A stretch of 64,000 bases of DNA from the NCBI GenBank assembly GCA_965153355.1, contig OZ231126.1:7440001-7504000 (forward strand), written 5' to 3'. The notes under the pieces were generated by a model, which searched no databases, had not been told where the DNA came from, and was given only the letters and a program-made list of their open reading frames with translations. Position 1 is the stretch's first letter. Each line of letters starts with the position of its first letter. This document shows, piece after piece, positions 11,518 to 22,644 of the stretch. A program made the translations under genes and the position numbers. The DNA is from Flaccisagitta enflata (taxonomy: Eukaryota; Chaetognatha; Sagittoidea; Aphragmophora).

Positions 11518-14075
11518 CGACCAAATTTGGACAATTTGGTCAACCTGACCAAATTTGGACAATTAGGACAACGCAACCAAATTTGGACAATTTGGACAAC
11601 GCAACCAAATTTGGACAATTTGGACAACGCGACCAAATTTGAACAATATGGACAATGCCACCAAATTCAAACAATATGGACAATGCGACCAAATTTGGAC
11701 AATTTGGACAACACAACCAAATTTGCACAATTTTGACAACGCGACCAAATTTGAATAATTTGGACAACAAAACCAAATTTGGACAATTTGGACAATGCGA
11801 ACCAAATTTAGACAATTTGGACAACGCCACCAAATCTGGACAACGCCACCAAATCTGGACAACGCCACCAAATTTGGACAATTTTGACAATACAACCAAA
11901 CTTGGACAATTTGGACAAAGTGACCAAACTTGGACGATTTGGACAATGCGACCAAATTTGGACAATTTGGACAAAGCAACCAAAATTGGACAATTTGGAA
12001 AATACGACCAAATTTGGACAATTTGGAAAACGCGACCAAATTTGGACAATTTGGACAACGCGACCAAATTTGGACAATTTGGACAACGCGACCAAATTTG
12101 GACACTTTGGACAAGGCGACCAAATTTGGACAATTTGGACAAGGCGACCAAATTGGACAATATGGACAAGGCGACCAAATTTGGACAATTTAGACAACAC
12201 GACCAAATCTGTACAATTTGGACAACACAACCAAATTTGAACAATTTGGACAACGTGACCAAATATGGACAATTTGGACAATGCGATCAAATTTGGACAA
12301 TTTGGACAACGCGACAAAATTGGGACCATTTGGACAACGCGACCAAATTGGGACAATTTGGACAACATGACCAAATTCAGACAATTTGGACAACACGACG
12401 AAATTTGGACAATTTGGACAATGCGACCAAATCTGGACAACTTGAACAATAGGACCAAATTAGGACAACGCAACCAAATTTGGACAATGCGACCAAATTT
12501 AGACAACGCGACCAAATTTGGACAATTTGGACAACGCAACCAAATTCGGACAATTTGGACAAGGCGACCAAATTTGTACAATTTGGAAAAAGCGACCAAA
12601 CTTGGACAATTTGGACAAAGCGACCAAACTTGGACAAAGCGACCAAACTTAGACAATTGGACAAAGCGACCAAATTTGGACAAAGTGACAAAACTTGGAC
12701 AATGCAACCAAATTTGGACAATTTGGACAACGCGACCAAATTTGGACAATTTGGACAACGCGACCAAATTTGGACAATTTGGACAACGCGACCAAATTTG
12801 GACAATTTGGACAACGCGACCAAATTTGGACAATTTGGACAACGCGACCAAATTTGGACAATTTGGACAAGGCGACCAAATTTCGACAATTTGGACAAGG
12901 TGACCAAATTTGTACAATTTGGACAACACAACCAAATTTGTACAATTTGGACAACACGACCAAATTTGAACAATTTGGACAACATGACCAAATATGGACA
13001 ATCTGGACAATGCGACCAAATTTGGACAATTTGGAAAACGCGACCAAATTTGGACAATTTGGAAAACGCGACCAAATTTGGACCATTTGGACAACGCGAC
13101 CAAATCTGGACAATGCGACACAATTTGGACAATACAACAAAATTTGGACAACACGACCAAATTTGGACAATACGACCAAATTTGGACAATTTGGACAACG
13201 CGACCAAATATGGACAGCGCGACCAATTTTGGACAATTTGGAAAACGCTACCAAATTTGGACCATTGGACAACACGACCAAATTTGGACTATTTGGACAA
13301 CAGGACCAAATTTGGACAATTTGGACAACGCGACCAAATTTGGACAATGCAACTAAATTTGGACAATTCGGATAATACGACCAAATTTGGACAACACGAC
13401 CAAATTTGGACAATTTTGACAACGCGACCAAATTTGGACAACGCAACCAATTTTAGACAATATGGACAACGCAACCAAATTTGGACAATTTGGACAAAGC
13501 GACCAAATTTGGACAAAGTGACCGAAATTGGACAAAGCGACCAAATTTGGACAATTTGGATATCGCGACCAAATTTGGACAATTTGGACAACGCGACCAA
13601 ATTTGGACAATTTGGACAAAGCGACCAAATTTGAACAATTTGGACAACGCAACCAAATTTAGACAATTTGGACAACGCGACCAAGTTTGGACAATTTGGA
13701 CACACGACCAAGTTTGGACAATTTGGACAACGCGACCAAGTTTGGACAATTTAGACAACGCAACCAAATTTGGACAATGCGACTAAATCTGGACAATTTG
13801 GACAACGCGACCAAATTGGGACAATTTGGATTACGCGACAAAATTTGGACAACACAATCCATTTTAAACAACGCGACCAAATTTGGACAATGCGACAAAA
13901 TTTGGACGACGCGACCAAATTTGGACGACGCGACCAAATTTGGACAACACGACCAAATTTGGACAACGCGACCAAATTTGGACAACGCGACCAAATTTGG
14001 ACAACGCGACCAAATTTGGACAACGCGACCAAATTTGGACAACGTGACCAAATTTGGACAACGCGACCAAATTAG
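11518..14075. repeat. 28-bp satellite array upstream of gene A
   Basis: About 90 copies of a 28-bp unit (core GACCAAATTTGGACAATTTG) occupy 2.5 kb directly upstream of gene A. A shorter 19-bp form without the AATTTGGAC step dominates the last 200 bp (13.86-14.07 kb). Unit ends vary (GCGACC, AACACGACC, AAGGCGACC). Long open frames on both strands here are repeat artefacts. The core contains the palindrome CCAAATTTGG and is shared with the arrays at 5.0-7.1 kb and 18.5-18.85 kb. Confidence 0.95.
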
Positions 14076-14334
14076 AGAACAGTGGCGCAAAAGTGACGTA
14101 ATAGTAAAGTTAAGATGTAATAGCTATTCAATTTTCAGCTTAATTGACCTAGTAGTTGCAAATTTTAGAGTTTCAAATTCCAAAAAAATCTGAACAGTAA
14201 TTGGGTCCACGACGGAGGGGGGTTAAAGATCACTAATTCCATAAAATCACCAATTCCATATAAACGCTATGACCAAAAGGTCCCTAACCCTATAAATTTG
14301 CTTAAACTATAAGTCTATCCACTTAGAGTGAAGT

Positions 14335-14947
14335 TATGCATGTTTTCCACTTTTAGGCTAGTATGATGGTAGGGTGGTAGGCTGGTTTTACGGGACAAAT
14401 AGTGTGCATATGTCGAGTTCTTCCATTTAGAGACTGTACCAAGTTTGAACCAAATTGGTTGAAAAATGTCCAAGTTATGCAAGTTTTTCACTTTTAGGCC
14501 AGTAAGCTGGTTGGGTGGTAGGTTGGTTTGGCCAGTTAGCATGCTCAAACATAAATAAATCACATACATGTGTTGAGTCCTTCCAATGAGAGACTCCATG
14601 CCAAATTTCAACCAAATTGGTTGAAAAATGCCAAAGATATGCACATTTTTAACTTTTAAACTGGTAGGCTAGTTGGGTGGTTTGACAGGATAAATAGTGA
14701 GCATATGTTGAGCTCTTCCATTTAGAGACCCCATACCAAGTTACAACCAAATAAGATGAAAAATGACAAAGTTATGCAAGTTTTTCACTTTTAGACCAGA
14801 AGGCTGGTTGGGTGGTAGGTCGGTTTGGCCGGTTAGCATGCTCAAATGCATATAAATCACATATATTTGTTGAGTCCTTCTATTTAGAGACTCGATACAT
14901 AATTTCAACTAAGTCAATCAAAAAATGGCAGAGTTATGCATGTTTTT
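14335..14947. repeat. Degenerate tandem repeat, about 135-160 bp, four copies
   Basis: Each unit carries 'cacttttaggc..ggtaggctggt', a 'ttccatttagagac' segment and 'ccaaattggttgaaaaatg'. The array is interrupted after 14947 by a hairpin element and resumes with cacttttaggctgg after 15133, which marks the element's insertion point. No coding signal. Confidence 0.8.
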
Positions 14948-15133
14948 AGTCGCGTGCGCGCGACTCTACAACCCACTTTGTCCATCGGTCGGTCGGTTGG
15001 TCGGTCACACTTAACTTTTTTTTATGATTTTATTTCTTTGACCTCACTGCTCTTGCCCAAATGGTCTAGTGACCTAAAAAATGGCCCCTGCCCACCCGCA
15101 CGCGACTTCGGTAGCCGTGTATCCAGCCTTGTT
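14948..15133 (-). mobile_element. Hairpin-ended nonautonomous element, family 1 (GTCGCG type)
   Basis: Read on the minus strand it begins AACAAGGCTGGATACACGG, has a subterminal AGTCGCGTGCGGGTGGGCAG, a middle of GACC repeats, and ends in the hairpin AGTCGCGCGCACGCGACT followed by A-rich sequence. It interrupts a tandem repeat, so both edges are fixed to within about 2 bp and no long target duplication is seen. The layout (no inverted ends, 3' hairpin close to CTAA, tandem core) recalls Helitron/HINE elements; class assignment is inference. Confidence 0.75.
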
Positions 15134-15535
15134 CACTTTTAGGCTGGTTGGGCCGGTTGGGTTGGTCAGATCAAAAAAATCGGATGGAATGTAAAGCACC
15201 TTACCCTAGTACAACTTCCTACCAAATATAAACCAAATTGGTCAAAGCATAAAAAAGTTATCCATTTTTTAAAATCCGTGACAACGACGACAACTATGAT
15301 GACGACGATGACAACACCCACCCGCCTTGAATTAAATCCGCGTCAGAATGATATTCCGTCGTGGACAAAAAAAAATTTCCTTTTTGTCGCTAGGAGATAG
15401 AGGAGATACAGTTACATATCCTGGCAAAATTTGGGCAAAAATGGCTTGACAGTTTGTAAGTTATGAGAGTTTGAAGTTTACCTGATATTAATCCAGCATG
15501 GGCATATAAAATCTTTATTGATCGTTTTGAAGATC
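15134..15535. other. No feature recognised
   Basis: Intergenic sequence with the tail of the interrupted tandem repeat, then short ACGACGATGAC runs near 15.29-15.32 kb. No gene or element ends seen. Confidence 0.5.
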
Positions 15536-15585
15536 AAAATCTTTCAAGGGGAATTGTTACACTAATGAAAAAAGAATATGAAAAA

Positions 15586-15923
15586 AATGTAACAAAAAAG
15601 TAGCAAAAAAGTAACAAAATTGTAACAAAAAAGTAACGAAATTGTAACGAAAAAGTAACGAAATTGTAACAAAAAAGTAGCAAAAAAGTAACAATAAAGT
15701 AGCAAAAAAGTAACAAAAAAGTAGCAAAAAACAAACAAAAAAGTAACAAAAATGTAGCAAAAAAGTAACAAAAAAGTAACAGAAATGTAACAATCTTTTG
15801 TTACATTTTTGTCACATTTCTGCTAAATTTCCGTTACATTTCTGCTACATTTTTGTCACATTTCGGTTACATTTCGGTTACATTTTTGTTACACTTCCGT
15901 TACATTTCCATTACATTTCCGTT

Positions 15924-15925
<2 letters not shown>
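15586..15925. repeat. 11-bp minisatellite arranged as a large inverted repeat
   Basis: Units of AAAAAAGTAAC/GTAGC run to about 15793 and then appear as the reverse complement (GTTACATTTYC/TTTTTGTTAC) to 15925. The two halves could fold back on each other. A (GA)n run follows (15929-15972). Confidence 0.85.
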
Positions 15926-15978
<53 letters not shown>

Positions 15979-16329
15979 AAACAAAATTTAAGAAGTTCGC
16001 GCGATTCTGTATGTATTCTAAGATATGATCAATGTAAATCGAAAAATCAAAAGTCGAGTGTTCTTTTCTTCTCAGCGCCATCAAATAATCGACGATGCAG
16101 CATAACCATAGCAACAGAGAAGGTTGGTTATTGGTCGTAGAGTGTAGAAGGGGCCAAAAGACTTTAAATAAATACCTCATCTATTAAATGTTAGGTGAGA
16201 TATTGAAAATACACTCGAGAGCGCTCTTTCCTTGTGCTCCCATTATAATTTGTCTTGTGTCAAATGAAGCCACAAACAGGATTAGCATACAAAGGATAGT
16301 GTTTTAGTTGGTTCTATGCTCACCCAATA

Positions 16330-17085
16330 CAGGGAATAACGCGCCAAATGGACCAAAGTAAAACGACATAACTTTACTTCTAGAGATCAATTTTATAAAA
16401 AGATCCAGAGAGCTGTTAAAAACGATTTTTACTGATCAGCTCAGAGTCTATGAGGAAGAACTACTTAGTGCTCACATCGTTTTTAAAAACTACAGCTTTT
16501 TTTAATGTTTTAAAAAATTGAGGATTTTTAATGGTTTTGAACATAAAATTAGTGGTTACCATAAAGATATTGAGGAAAAATTGTAGGATTTTACCAAACT
16601 TGATTCAAATTCAATTTAAATTTTCGATATGCTCACTGTGTTTTAAAAATCAAACATTTTGAATAATGAAGACAACTCAGAGGATCCATCTTCTTTAAGT
16701 AACATATTGGAAGTGGTGAAAAAAAAGTTGTCTTAATTTGAAGTATCCCCACTGTTCCAACAATTTCATAAAAAAATTTTGAATTATCTTTAATATGCGC
16801 CCAATCTCATGTATTTAGCTCAATTCGTTTGGAAATGATACTAAATTAAAGATGAAAGGTTCAGCTGCTTTGAATGAGAGAAATTTGGTAGAATGATTTT
16901 TTACAAAATGAATGTTTTTAAAACACATTCTATGGAGTGCCAAAACCGTTAGGAGGTTATAATGTATCAGAACAGGATAAATTGTTTTTACAGTGCTTTC
17001 TAACACTTTTTTCAGATTCGCAATATTTTTTTCAAATGCAGAATTACATCGTTTTCTTTGGTTTCTTTTGGCGGGGTATTCCCTG
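16330..17085. mobile_element. TIR element with TA target site (Tc1/mariner-like MITE)
   Basis: Left end CAGGGAATAACGCGCC and right end (reverse complement) CAGGGAATACCCCGCC form imperfect terminal inverted repeats of about 50 bp, each flanked by TA. Length 756 bp, no transposase reading frame, AT-rich interior. TA flanks and CAG start suggest a Tc1/mariner-type nonautonomous copy. Confidence 0.7.
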
Positions 17086-17364
17086 TAGAAATTCGATTAA
17101 AACGTAGGAAAATCGATCAATATGCACATGATTAGAACGTAGGAAAATCGGTCATTATATCAAGCAAGCATCAATCAATCAATCAAAACTAAATACTAAC
17201 CATGTAGGCAGCGGTTTCAAATGCTTGAGAAGAGATTTTAAAGAATGCTTCAAATAATTAAAAACTTCACTTTTGAAGAAACTACTATGGAAATCGAAAC
17301 GCATTCCAAAGTGATCTAAGGCTTTGTGAGTAACAGGCTTTGTTGGTAACATTTTTGAAATGCG

Positions 17365-17437
17365 AACGGTCTTTTTTGTCACTGCCCCTGCCCAACCCTC
17401 CACAACTGTCCTGCCGCGCAACCAGCCTTGTTCAATG
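17365..17437 (-). mobile_element. Hairpin-element 5' fragment
   Basis: On the minus strand: CAAGGCTGGTTGCGCGGC, then GTTGTGGAGGGTTGGGCAGG, the diagnostic 5' region of the hairpin family. No terminal hairpin was found below it, so the copy looks truncated or decayed. Confidence 0.5.
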
Positions 17438-17675
17438 TACTTCCGGCGTTTCTTCATCCCACAACTGCGCAAACCGAAAATAGTCTCAAGTTAAATCATT
17501 TCTTCAACGAAATTCCGAATCCCGAATTCCTCACCAAGCGGGCTCCATGCCTTCCATCGAGGATTATGTCTACTACTACTACTACTACTACTACTAGAGC
17601 AATGGAGGTAATACTCCTCCGTCAAGCTGACTAATCAAGCCACGATGAGAGTGATCTGGCAAAAATTCGTCACCT

Positions 17676-17719
17676 TAGATTTAACATATGAACAATTCAA
17701 TGTTCATATGTTAAATCTA
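17676..17719. repeat. Perfect 19-bp inverted repeat
   Basis: TAGATTTAACATATGAACA, a 6-base loop (ATTCAA), then the exact reverse complement. It lies 12 bp upstream of a hairpin element. It could be a cruciform or a binding site; function unknown. Confidence 0.85.
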
Positions 17720-17731
17720 CAAGAACAGGAA

Positions 17732-17853
17732 CAAGGTCAAGTAGGCCAATAAGTTGCGACGTGTGGATCGTCGAATGGATGCATGACCAACAGACACACA
17801 GACCAACGAACGAACGAACAGAGCCAGTTATAGAGATGCTTTGTCGCACCTGA
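17732..17853 (+). mobile_element. Hairpin-ended element, family 3 (GGTGCGAC type)
   Basis: 5' CAAGGTCAAGTAGGCCAATA then AGTTGCGACGTGTGG, a central ACCAACGAACGAACGAAC repeat, and 3' GAGATGCTTTGTCGCACCT hairpin followed by GAAAA. 122 bp, complete at both ends. Confidence 0.75.
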
Positions 17854-18249
17854 AAAAAAATGTGATCGTATTTATCAACATGTATTCACATAACCTACAT
17901 GTTTTTCAAGCATTATCATGCAACGTAAATAAATAACACAAATTACCCTTTGATCCTGAATGCGTTCACGTAGGAGAAAATTACAGCAGGATCATCGCAA
18001 ACGCAATTTGAATATCCCATATGGGAGGTCGATTAAATCTCATGCATGCTCAACATTCAAACCTCACAGTGACAGACGAAAAAGTTTTCTCATATATGAA
18101 TCGAAACAAATCAACAAAAATTACCTCGCCTACTTCAGACTTTATGAAAAAAAATATGAGTGAAGAGGAATAAATCCATAAGTCCTAAAAGGTTGGGTAG
18201 TAGCAGTACCACAAATACCCATACACAAGCATGCACAACCCAAATCAAT

Positions 18250-18515
18250 TCAAAACCGGGGTCACAATATTGTTGTGGGCAGGGCCATCAACTCCCATCC
18301 ATACCCCAACTCCCTACCCCCACACACGAACATCCACAAAAGTATCCAAATCACTTGTCTTTCCACATTTTGACTTGATCATTACCAACGGACCGACGGA
18401 GCCTCTTAAAGAGTAGCATGTCCGCAACTTCAAATGACAAAACAATGACAGCTTAAAATCATACCAACAAACGGAAGGACCGACACCTCACAGAGTACAG
18501 TTGCGCGTCCCTAAC
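18250..18515 (+). mobile_element. Degenerate hairpin-element copies
   Basis: AACCGGGGTCACAATATTG and GTTGTGGGCAGGGCCATC match the 5' region of the family with GGGGTCACAATA starts. Degraded 3' ends follow near 18.40 kb (GAGTAGCATGTCCGCAACTT) and 18.50 kb (CAGTTGCGCGTCCCTAACTA). Two decayed copies are likely. Confidence 0.5.
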
Positions 18516-18545
18516 TAAAAAGGGACTGGAAAAAAATCACTCTGT

Positions 18546-18850
18546 CCAAATTTGGATAACTTGTCAAAATTTTAATAACTTGTCAAAATTTGGACAAGTT
18601 TTCCAAATTTGGATAACTTGTCCAAATTTGGATAACTTGTCCAAATTTGGATAACTTGTCCAAATTTGGATAACTTGTCCAAATTTGGATAACTTGTCCA
18701 AATTTGGATAACTTGTCCAAATTTGGATAACTTGTCCAAATTTGGATAACTTGTCCAAATTTGGATATTTTTTCAAAATTTTGATAACTTGTAAAAAGTT
18801 GGATAACTTGTCAAAATTCGGATAACTTGTCAAAATTTTGATGATTTTTC
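18546..18850. repeat. 19-bp satellite array related to the two large arrays
   Basis: Around 15 copies of AACTTGTCCAAATTTGGAT. The core CCAAATTTGGA and the AACTTG junction match parts of the 28-bp and 29-bp arrays, pointing to one satellite family with three size forms. Confidence 0.9.
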
Positions 18851-19309
18851 AAAATTTATGTTCCCGGTTCAATTTTAGATAACTAGTACAAATCTGTAAA
18901 GATGTTACCCTTTGCAATCTCAATCCATGTCTCTTGCTATTTTAAGTGTTTTTAAGCGGATAATGATTCAAGGCTAAGGATTGGGTTGGGGATAGGATTA
19001 CGGCTCGTGTTTTCATTATATATTTTTAGCTTGAGTGTCTGAATAAGCTTCGCCCAGTGGGAATTTTGCCTAAAAAAAGCGTACACAGGATTGAATGTTA
19101 CGATAGCCATCAAAATTCGAATAACCTGTAAAATTTGGATATATTGTCCAATTTCGAATGGAGTTCCTTCAATAAGTTCCTTCAATAATTACATTCATTA
19201 ATTCCCTTCTTAAAACTCAGCAAACAGGTTTGCGCAAAACATTGGGCCATTATTTGCCATCATTAATAATATGAAGAGCTTCCAGCATTGAGCTCCACCG
19301 ATAAGTTCC

Positions 19310-19535
19310 TTTAATGGTTCCTCCAATACTTCCTCCAATAGTCCCTCCAATAGTTCCTTCAATAGTTCCCTCAATAGTGCCCTCAATAGTTCCTTCAATA
19401 GTTCCCTCAATAGTTCCCTCAATAGTTCCCTCAATAGTTCCCTCAATAGTTCCTTCAATAGTTCCTTCAATAGTTCCTTCAATAGTTCCTTCAATAGTTC
19501 CTTCAATAGTTCCTTCAATAGTTCCTTCAATAATT
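19310..19535. repeat. 12-bp minisatellite
   Basis: About 18 copies of CAATAGTTCCTT/CCTC. The unit is a multiple of three without stops, so open frames on both strands (EGTI, KELL, PSIV repeats) are artefacts. A (GA)n run follows at 19651-19676. Confidence 0.9.
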
Positions 19536-20022
19536 TGCAAAATCCCCCTTTAAAACCCCTGCCAGAAAGCCCCAACCTTTCCCCGGATAAATTTATGATT
19601 GAAGGAACTGGAAAAAAATCGCCGATGAGATACTTCCATCTCTTCTTCAAGAGAGAGAGAGAGAGAGAGAGAGAGAAGTAAGTGGAAGTGACAGGGGGGA
19701 GGGAGGGGAAAGAATACATGGGGAAGTGAGGAAAAAAATTTGATTGGTGATGATTTTCTGATACAGATGACAAATCTTCAAGCAACTAAGCTACCGAATC
19801 GGGAATTTGAATAAATACAGGGATAGAATTTCATGTCCTATCGGTATCAAGTATGAAATGTATCAGATGTATAAAATGTATAAAATGTATAAAATGTAGT
19901 TATCTCTCAAGTGGCAATATAAAGCAGCTTTACTGTATAGCCGAATTGTGTTCAGTCCCTTGAAGTGCACTTTGGTAAAGCTTCACTGCGTTTCTCTTGA
20001 ATTGCTGATTCGTTTAACTTAC

Positions 20023-20130
20023 CGCTAAAATTGGTCTCCAGTCTAAAGCCGAGGAGCTCATGAAGACCATTCCATTTCGAGATACGGTCGCGGGAGAAGC
20101 GTTGTCGATGTTATGAGGCTCAAACACGAT
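20023..20130 (-). CDS. DNAH5: Dynein heavy chain exon J (AAA2 end)
   Basis: 108 bp, phase 0 at both ends, acceptor ctctag and donor GCG|GTAAGT. It encodes [20 protein letters not shown] then [36 protein letters not shown] is the AAA2 sensor/arginine segment of axonemal heavy chains and is closest to the DNAH5/DNAH8 outer-arm type. This is the last dynein exon I can find; a full gene would need well over 2,000 more residues downstream. Confidence 0.88.
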
Positions 20131-20302
20131 CTAGAGTGGAGTCAGAGGAGGAGCAGTAGAGTTCAGCGTTAGATAGTGATAGCGAGAGTTACACGGCTTC
20201 TTACCCTAGAGGCTAGGGCAGACAAACACACAAACATAAACACACACAAACACAAACATAAAGACACACATGCACACGCGCACGCCGGCACACACACATA
20301 CA

Positions 20303-20304
20303 CA

Positions 20305-20395
<91 letters not shown>
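20303..20395. repeat. (CA)n abutting the exon I donor
   Basis: On the transcribed minus strand this is a (TG)n run starting inside the donor consensus itself (GTAAGTGTGTG). UG repeats beside a 5' splice site are known binding sites for TDP-43/CELF-type proteins in animals, so repeat length may affect splicing; that is inference. Confidence 0.9.
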
Positions 20396-20397
<2 letters not shown>

Positions 20398-20399
20398 AC

Positions 20400-20533
20400 C
20401 TTGACATTAGGAGCCATGACAATTCTGTCTCCATTGGCGAGAGTGAGAGTTTTTGAGTCATCCAAAACTGAATTCAGATTCTCTACCCAAATTGCATCAA
20501 CTGGTCCGTCTAATACGATCCATATATGTTCGC
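20400..20533 (-). CDS. DNAH5: Dynein heavy chain exon I (AAA2 Walker B)
   Basis: 134 bp, acceptor gattcag, donor AAG|GTAAGT. It encodes [20 protein letters not shown] then [20 protein letters not shown] and [28 protein letters not shown] is the AAA2 Walker B region, conserved across axonemal dyneins. Phase 1 joins exon H. Three degenerate copies of its 5' part lie upstream in the intron. Confidence 0.92.
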
Positions 20534-20559
20534 CTGAATCAATTCAATCAATCAATCAA

Positions 20560-20745
20560 TCAACAGGTTCGTCAAATACGATCCATATATGTTGTAAAAA
20601 GTCAAATATATCAATCAATAGATCGGTAAATCAATCAACCGGTCCGTCCAATTCCATCCAAATATGTTCACCTAAATAAAATCAGTCAATAGATCAATCA
20701 ATCAATCGGTCTATCCAAAAGGATATGTTCGCCCTGAACATCAAT
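20560..20745 (-). repeat. Partial copies of dynein exon I in the preceding intron
   Basis: Segments near 20561-20598, 20637-20680 and 20707-20740 repeat the exon I start (ACATATATGGAT..., GGACCGGTTGATT) at a spacing of roughly 76 bp, separated by TTGATTGA runs. They have lost the frame and clear acceptors, so they look like decayed exon-edge duplications. Confidence 0.75.
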
Positions 20746-20760
20746 CAATTGGCCGGTTTA

Positions 20761-20916
<156 letters not shown>

Positions 20917-21049
20917 TTATCTCATCTGTCAATATCCATCTAACATCTGTCATTAGCCATTCTCCATCAGCCCAATCAATCAATGGTGGGTATGTCAAAA
21001 CGATAAAACATCTGGAATTAGTTTTGTTATCAGCCATCTGACTCCTGTC

Positions 21050-21116
21050 GACAGATACCCGTTTAAAACGGACGCAATTTTTGTTCCCTTGACATCCGTT
21101 ATTGCGGGGTTCGACT
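21050..21116. mobile_element. Solo end of a pogo/Tigger-like TIR element
   Basis: The right end reads (reverse complement) CAGTCGAACCCCGCAATAAC flanked by TA. A matching second end in the same orientation is at 21634-21652 (CAGTGGAACCCCGCAATAAC). CAGTGGAACC starts are typical of pogo/Tigger. No opposite ends were found, so both look like truncated copies. Confidence 0.45.
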
Positions 21117-22072
21117 GTATTCCCAAAGGTGCCATAAAACTAGGTTATGCATATGGTCAAATATTGTTTCGCTTCTGTCAAATTCGGTCTTGTGTGCTGC
21201 CCAGAGGATGGAAAAGCTCTTCCAAGATGAATAAAGAGCCGCTTGTCGCAAAACAACAGGATTGAAAAAATGACAGAAAAAAAAATATAAAAAAATGATT
21301 GAGTGGCAGCCTGTAATTGTGTCGTTGACAAGGAAGATGATGGAACTCAAGTCATGAAATTGGTCAACCTATTTGAGATATCAATTGTTAACTGTACTTC
21401 TCATTTTGTTCACTTCACTTGAACTTGTATTTTCATTTCCGTGCAACACTTATGTGTGAATAAACGTCATATATATACAGGAACCGCCTCATCGGTCCCA
21501 TTCAGACTGATGATTTTCACCTTTATCTCAGGTTTGCCTTTAAAGAGAGGTGAAATCACATTAAAAAAGAATCATTTGGGACCTTAACATGTTGACCTTT
21601 ATTGATGGGGAATCTTTAAAAACGGGTCTGTTATTGCGGGGTTCCACTGTATATATTTAAAAAAAGAAGAAATAATCTGCTTTCGTTTTGATCATGAAAT
21701 CGATAATGACCAAAATCGAAATCAAAGAGACGCCGCTTTGATATTCCCATATTTTATGACTCTTTGTATTTCTATCTGAAGGAAAGAAAGTCGTTTGCAT
21801 GATTGCATTGCTCCTTAGGCAAGATCGTCCATTGTCATAATTATGGAAAAAACTACCGTTTTCTTAAAAGGGAGGCGGTGAAGCTGTTTTATAACAGCTA
21901 GAAACTACTAGACTAGATTCAATTTGCCTCATGAATATCTATTTGGGATTTTGAACGATCATGTGCACTTGACATCATCATACGTTGTTAAGTTAAGCTT
22001 AGTTGCAAGGCGAAAAAGTATTCAGGACTTTTTGAAGGCGCATCTGCTCATATTGTTATTCTTAGTTTTTTT

Positions 22073-22252
22073 AGTCGCGTGCACGCAACTCTACACCCCG
22101 CTTTGTCGGTCTGTCTGTCTGTCTGTCACACTTTACTTTTTTATGATTTTTATTTTTGGACCTCACTACTCCTGCCCAAATGGTCTAGTGACCTCAAATA
22201 TGGCTCCTGCCCACCCGCACGCAACTTCGGTTGCCGTGTATCCGGCCTTGTT
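22073..22252 (-). mobile_element. Hairpin-ended element, family 1
   Basis: Minus-strand reading: CAAGGCCGGATACACGGCAA, AGTTGCGTGCGGGTGGGCAG, a GACA/GACC core, and the 3' hairpin AGTTGCGTGCACGCGACTAA. Complete copy. Confidence 0.8.
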
Positions 22253-22380
22253 TTCTCAACAGGGACGCAGGTGGCACTTGTGACAACTTTGGAACCTGTT
22301 GCATTACAACGTTGTCCTTGACCTTAAGTTACACAGTGATTAAGTATGGAACTGTTACATCGCCTCCTTAATGCATCAAA

Positions 22381-22597
22381 CAAGTGACGCGGGGTCACAA
22401 TACCGTTGCGGACGGGTGGGCAGGGGCATCCAACCCCCATCCACATCTAAACCCCCATTCCACAAACAAAAATACACAAAAAGAATCTAAAACACTTGTT
22501 TTTCCATTTTTTTACTTGATGACCCCGGACATATGGACCAACGGACCAACGGACGGACGGACAAAGCCTCTTATAGAGTTGCGTGTCCGCAACTAAA
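22381..22597 (+). mobile_element. Hairpin-ended element, family 2 (GTTGCGGAC type)
   Basis: 5' CAAGTGACGCGGGGTCACAA, then GTTGCGGACGGGTGGGCAGG, a core of GGACCAACGGACCAACGGAC, and 3' hairpin AGTTGCGTGTCCGCAACTAA. Only 128 bp separate it from the preceding copy, and its hairpin faces the 2.5-kb foldback. Confidence 0.8.
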
Positions 22598-22644
22598 AAA
22601 GGAACACAGATATCAAACTTGGAAACCTAAAAGTCACTTAGATT

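Noticed and set aside
5027-14075. CRISPR-like array of 28-29-bp repeats
   Set aside because: Repeats are directly adjacent with no unique spacers, no cas genes, and the genome is eukaryotic.
11518-14193. Long frames on both strands (DNLDNATKFGQFGQ and KLSKFGRVVQIV types)
   Set aside because: Same artefact from the 28-bp satellite, open in every frame.
17179-17472. 97-codon minus-strand frame as a further dynein exon
   Set aside because: No dynein motif, and its N-terminal part is the hairpin-element 5' fragment.
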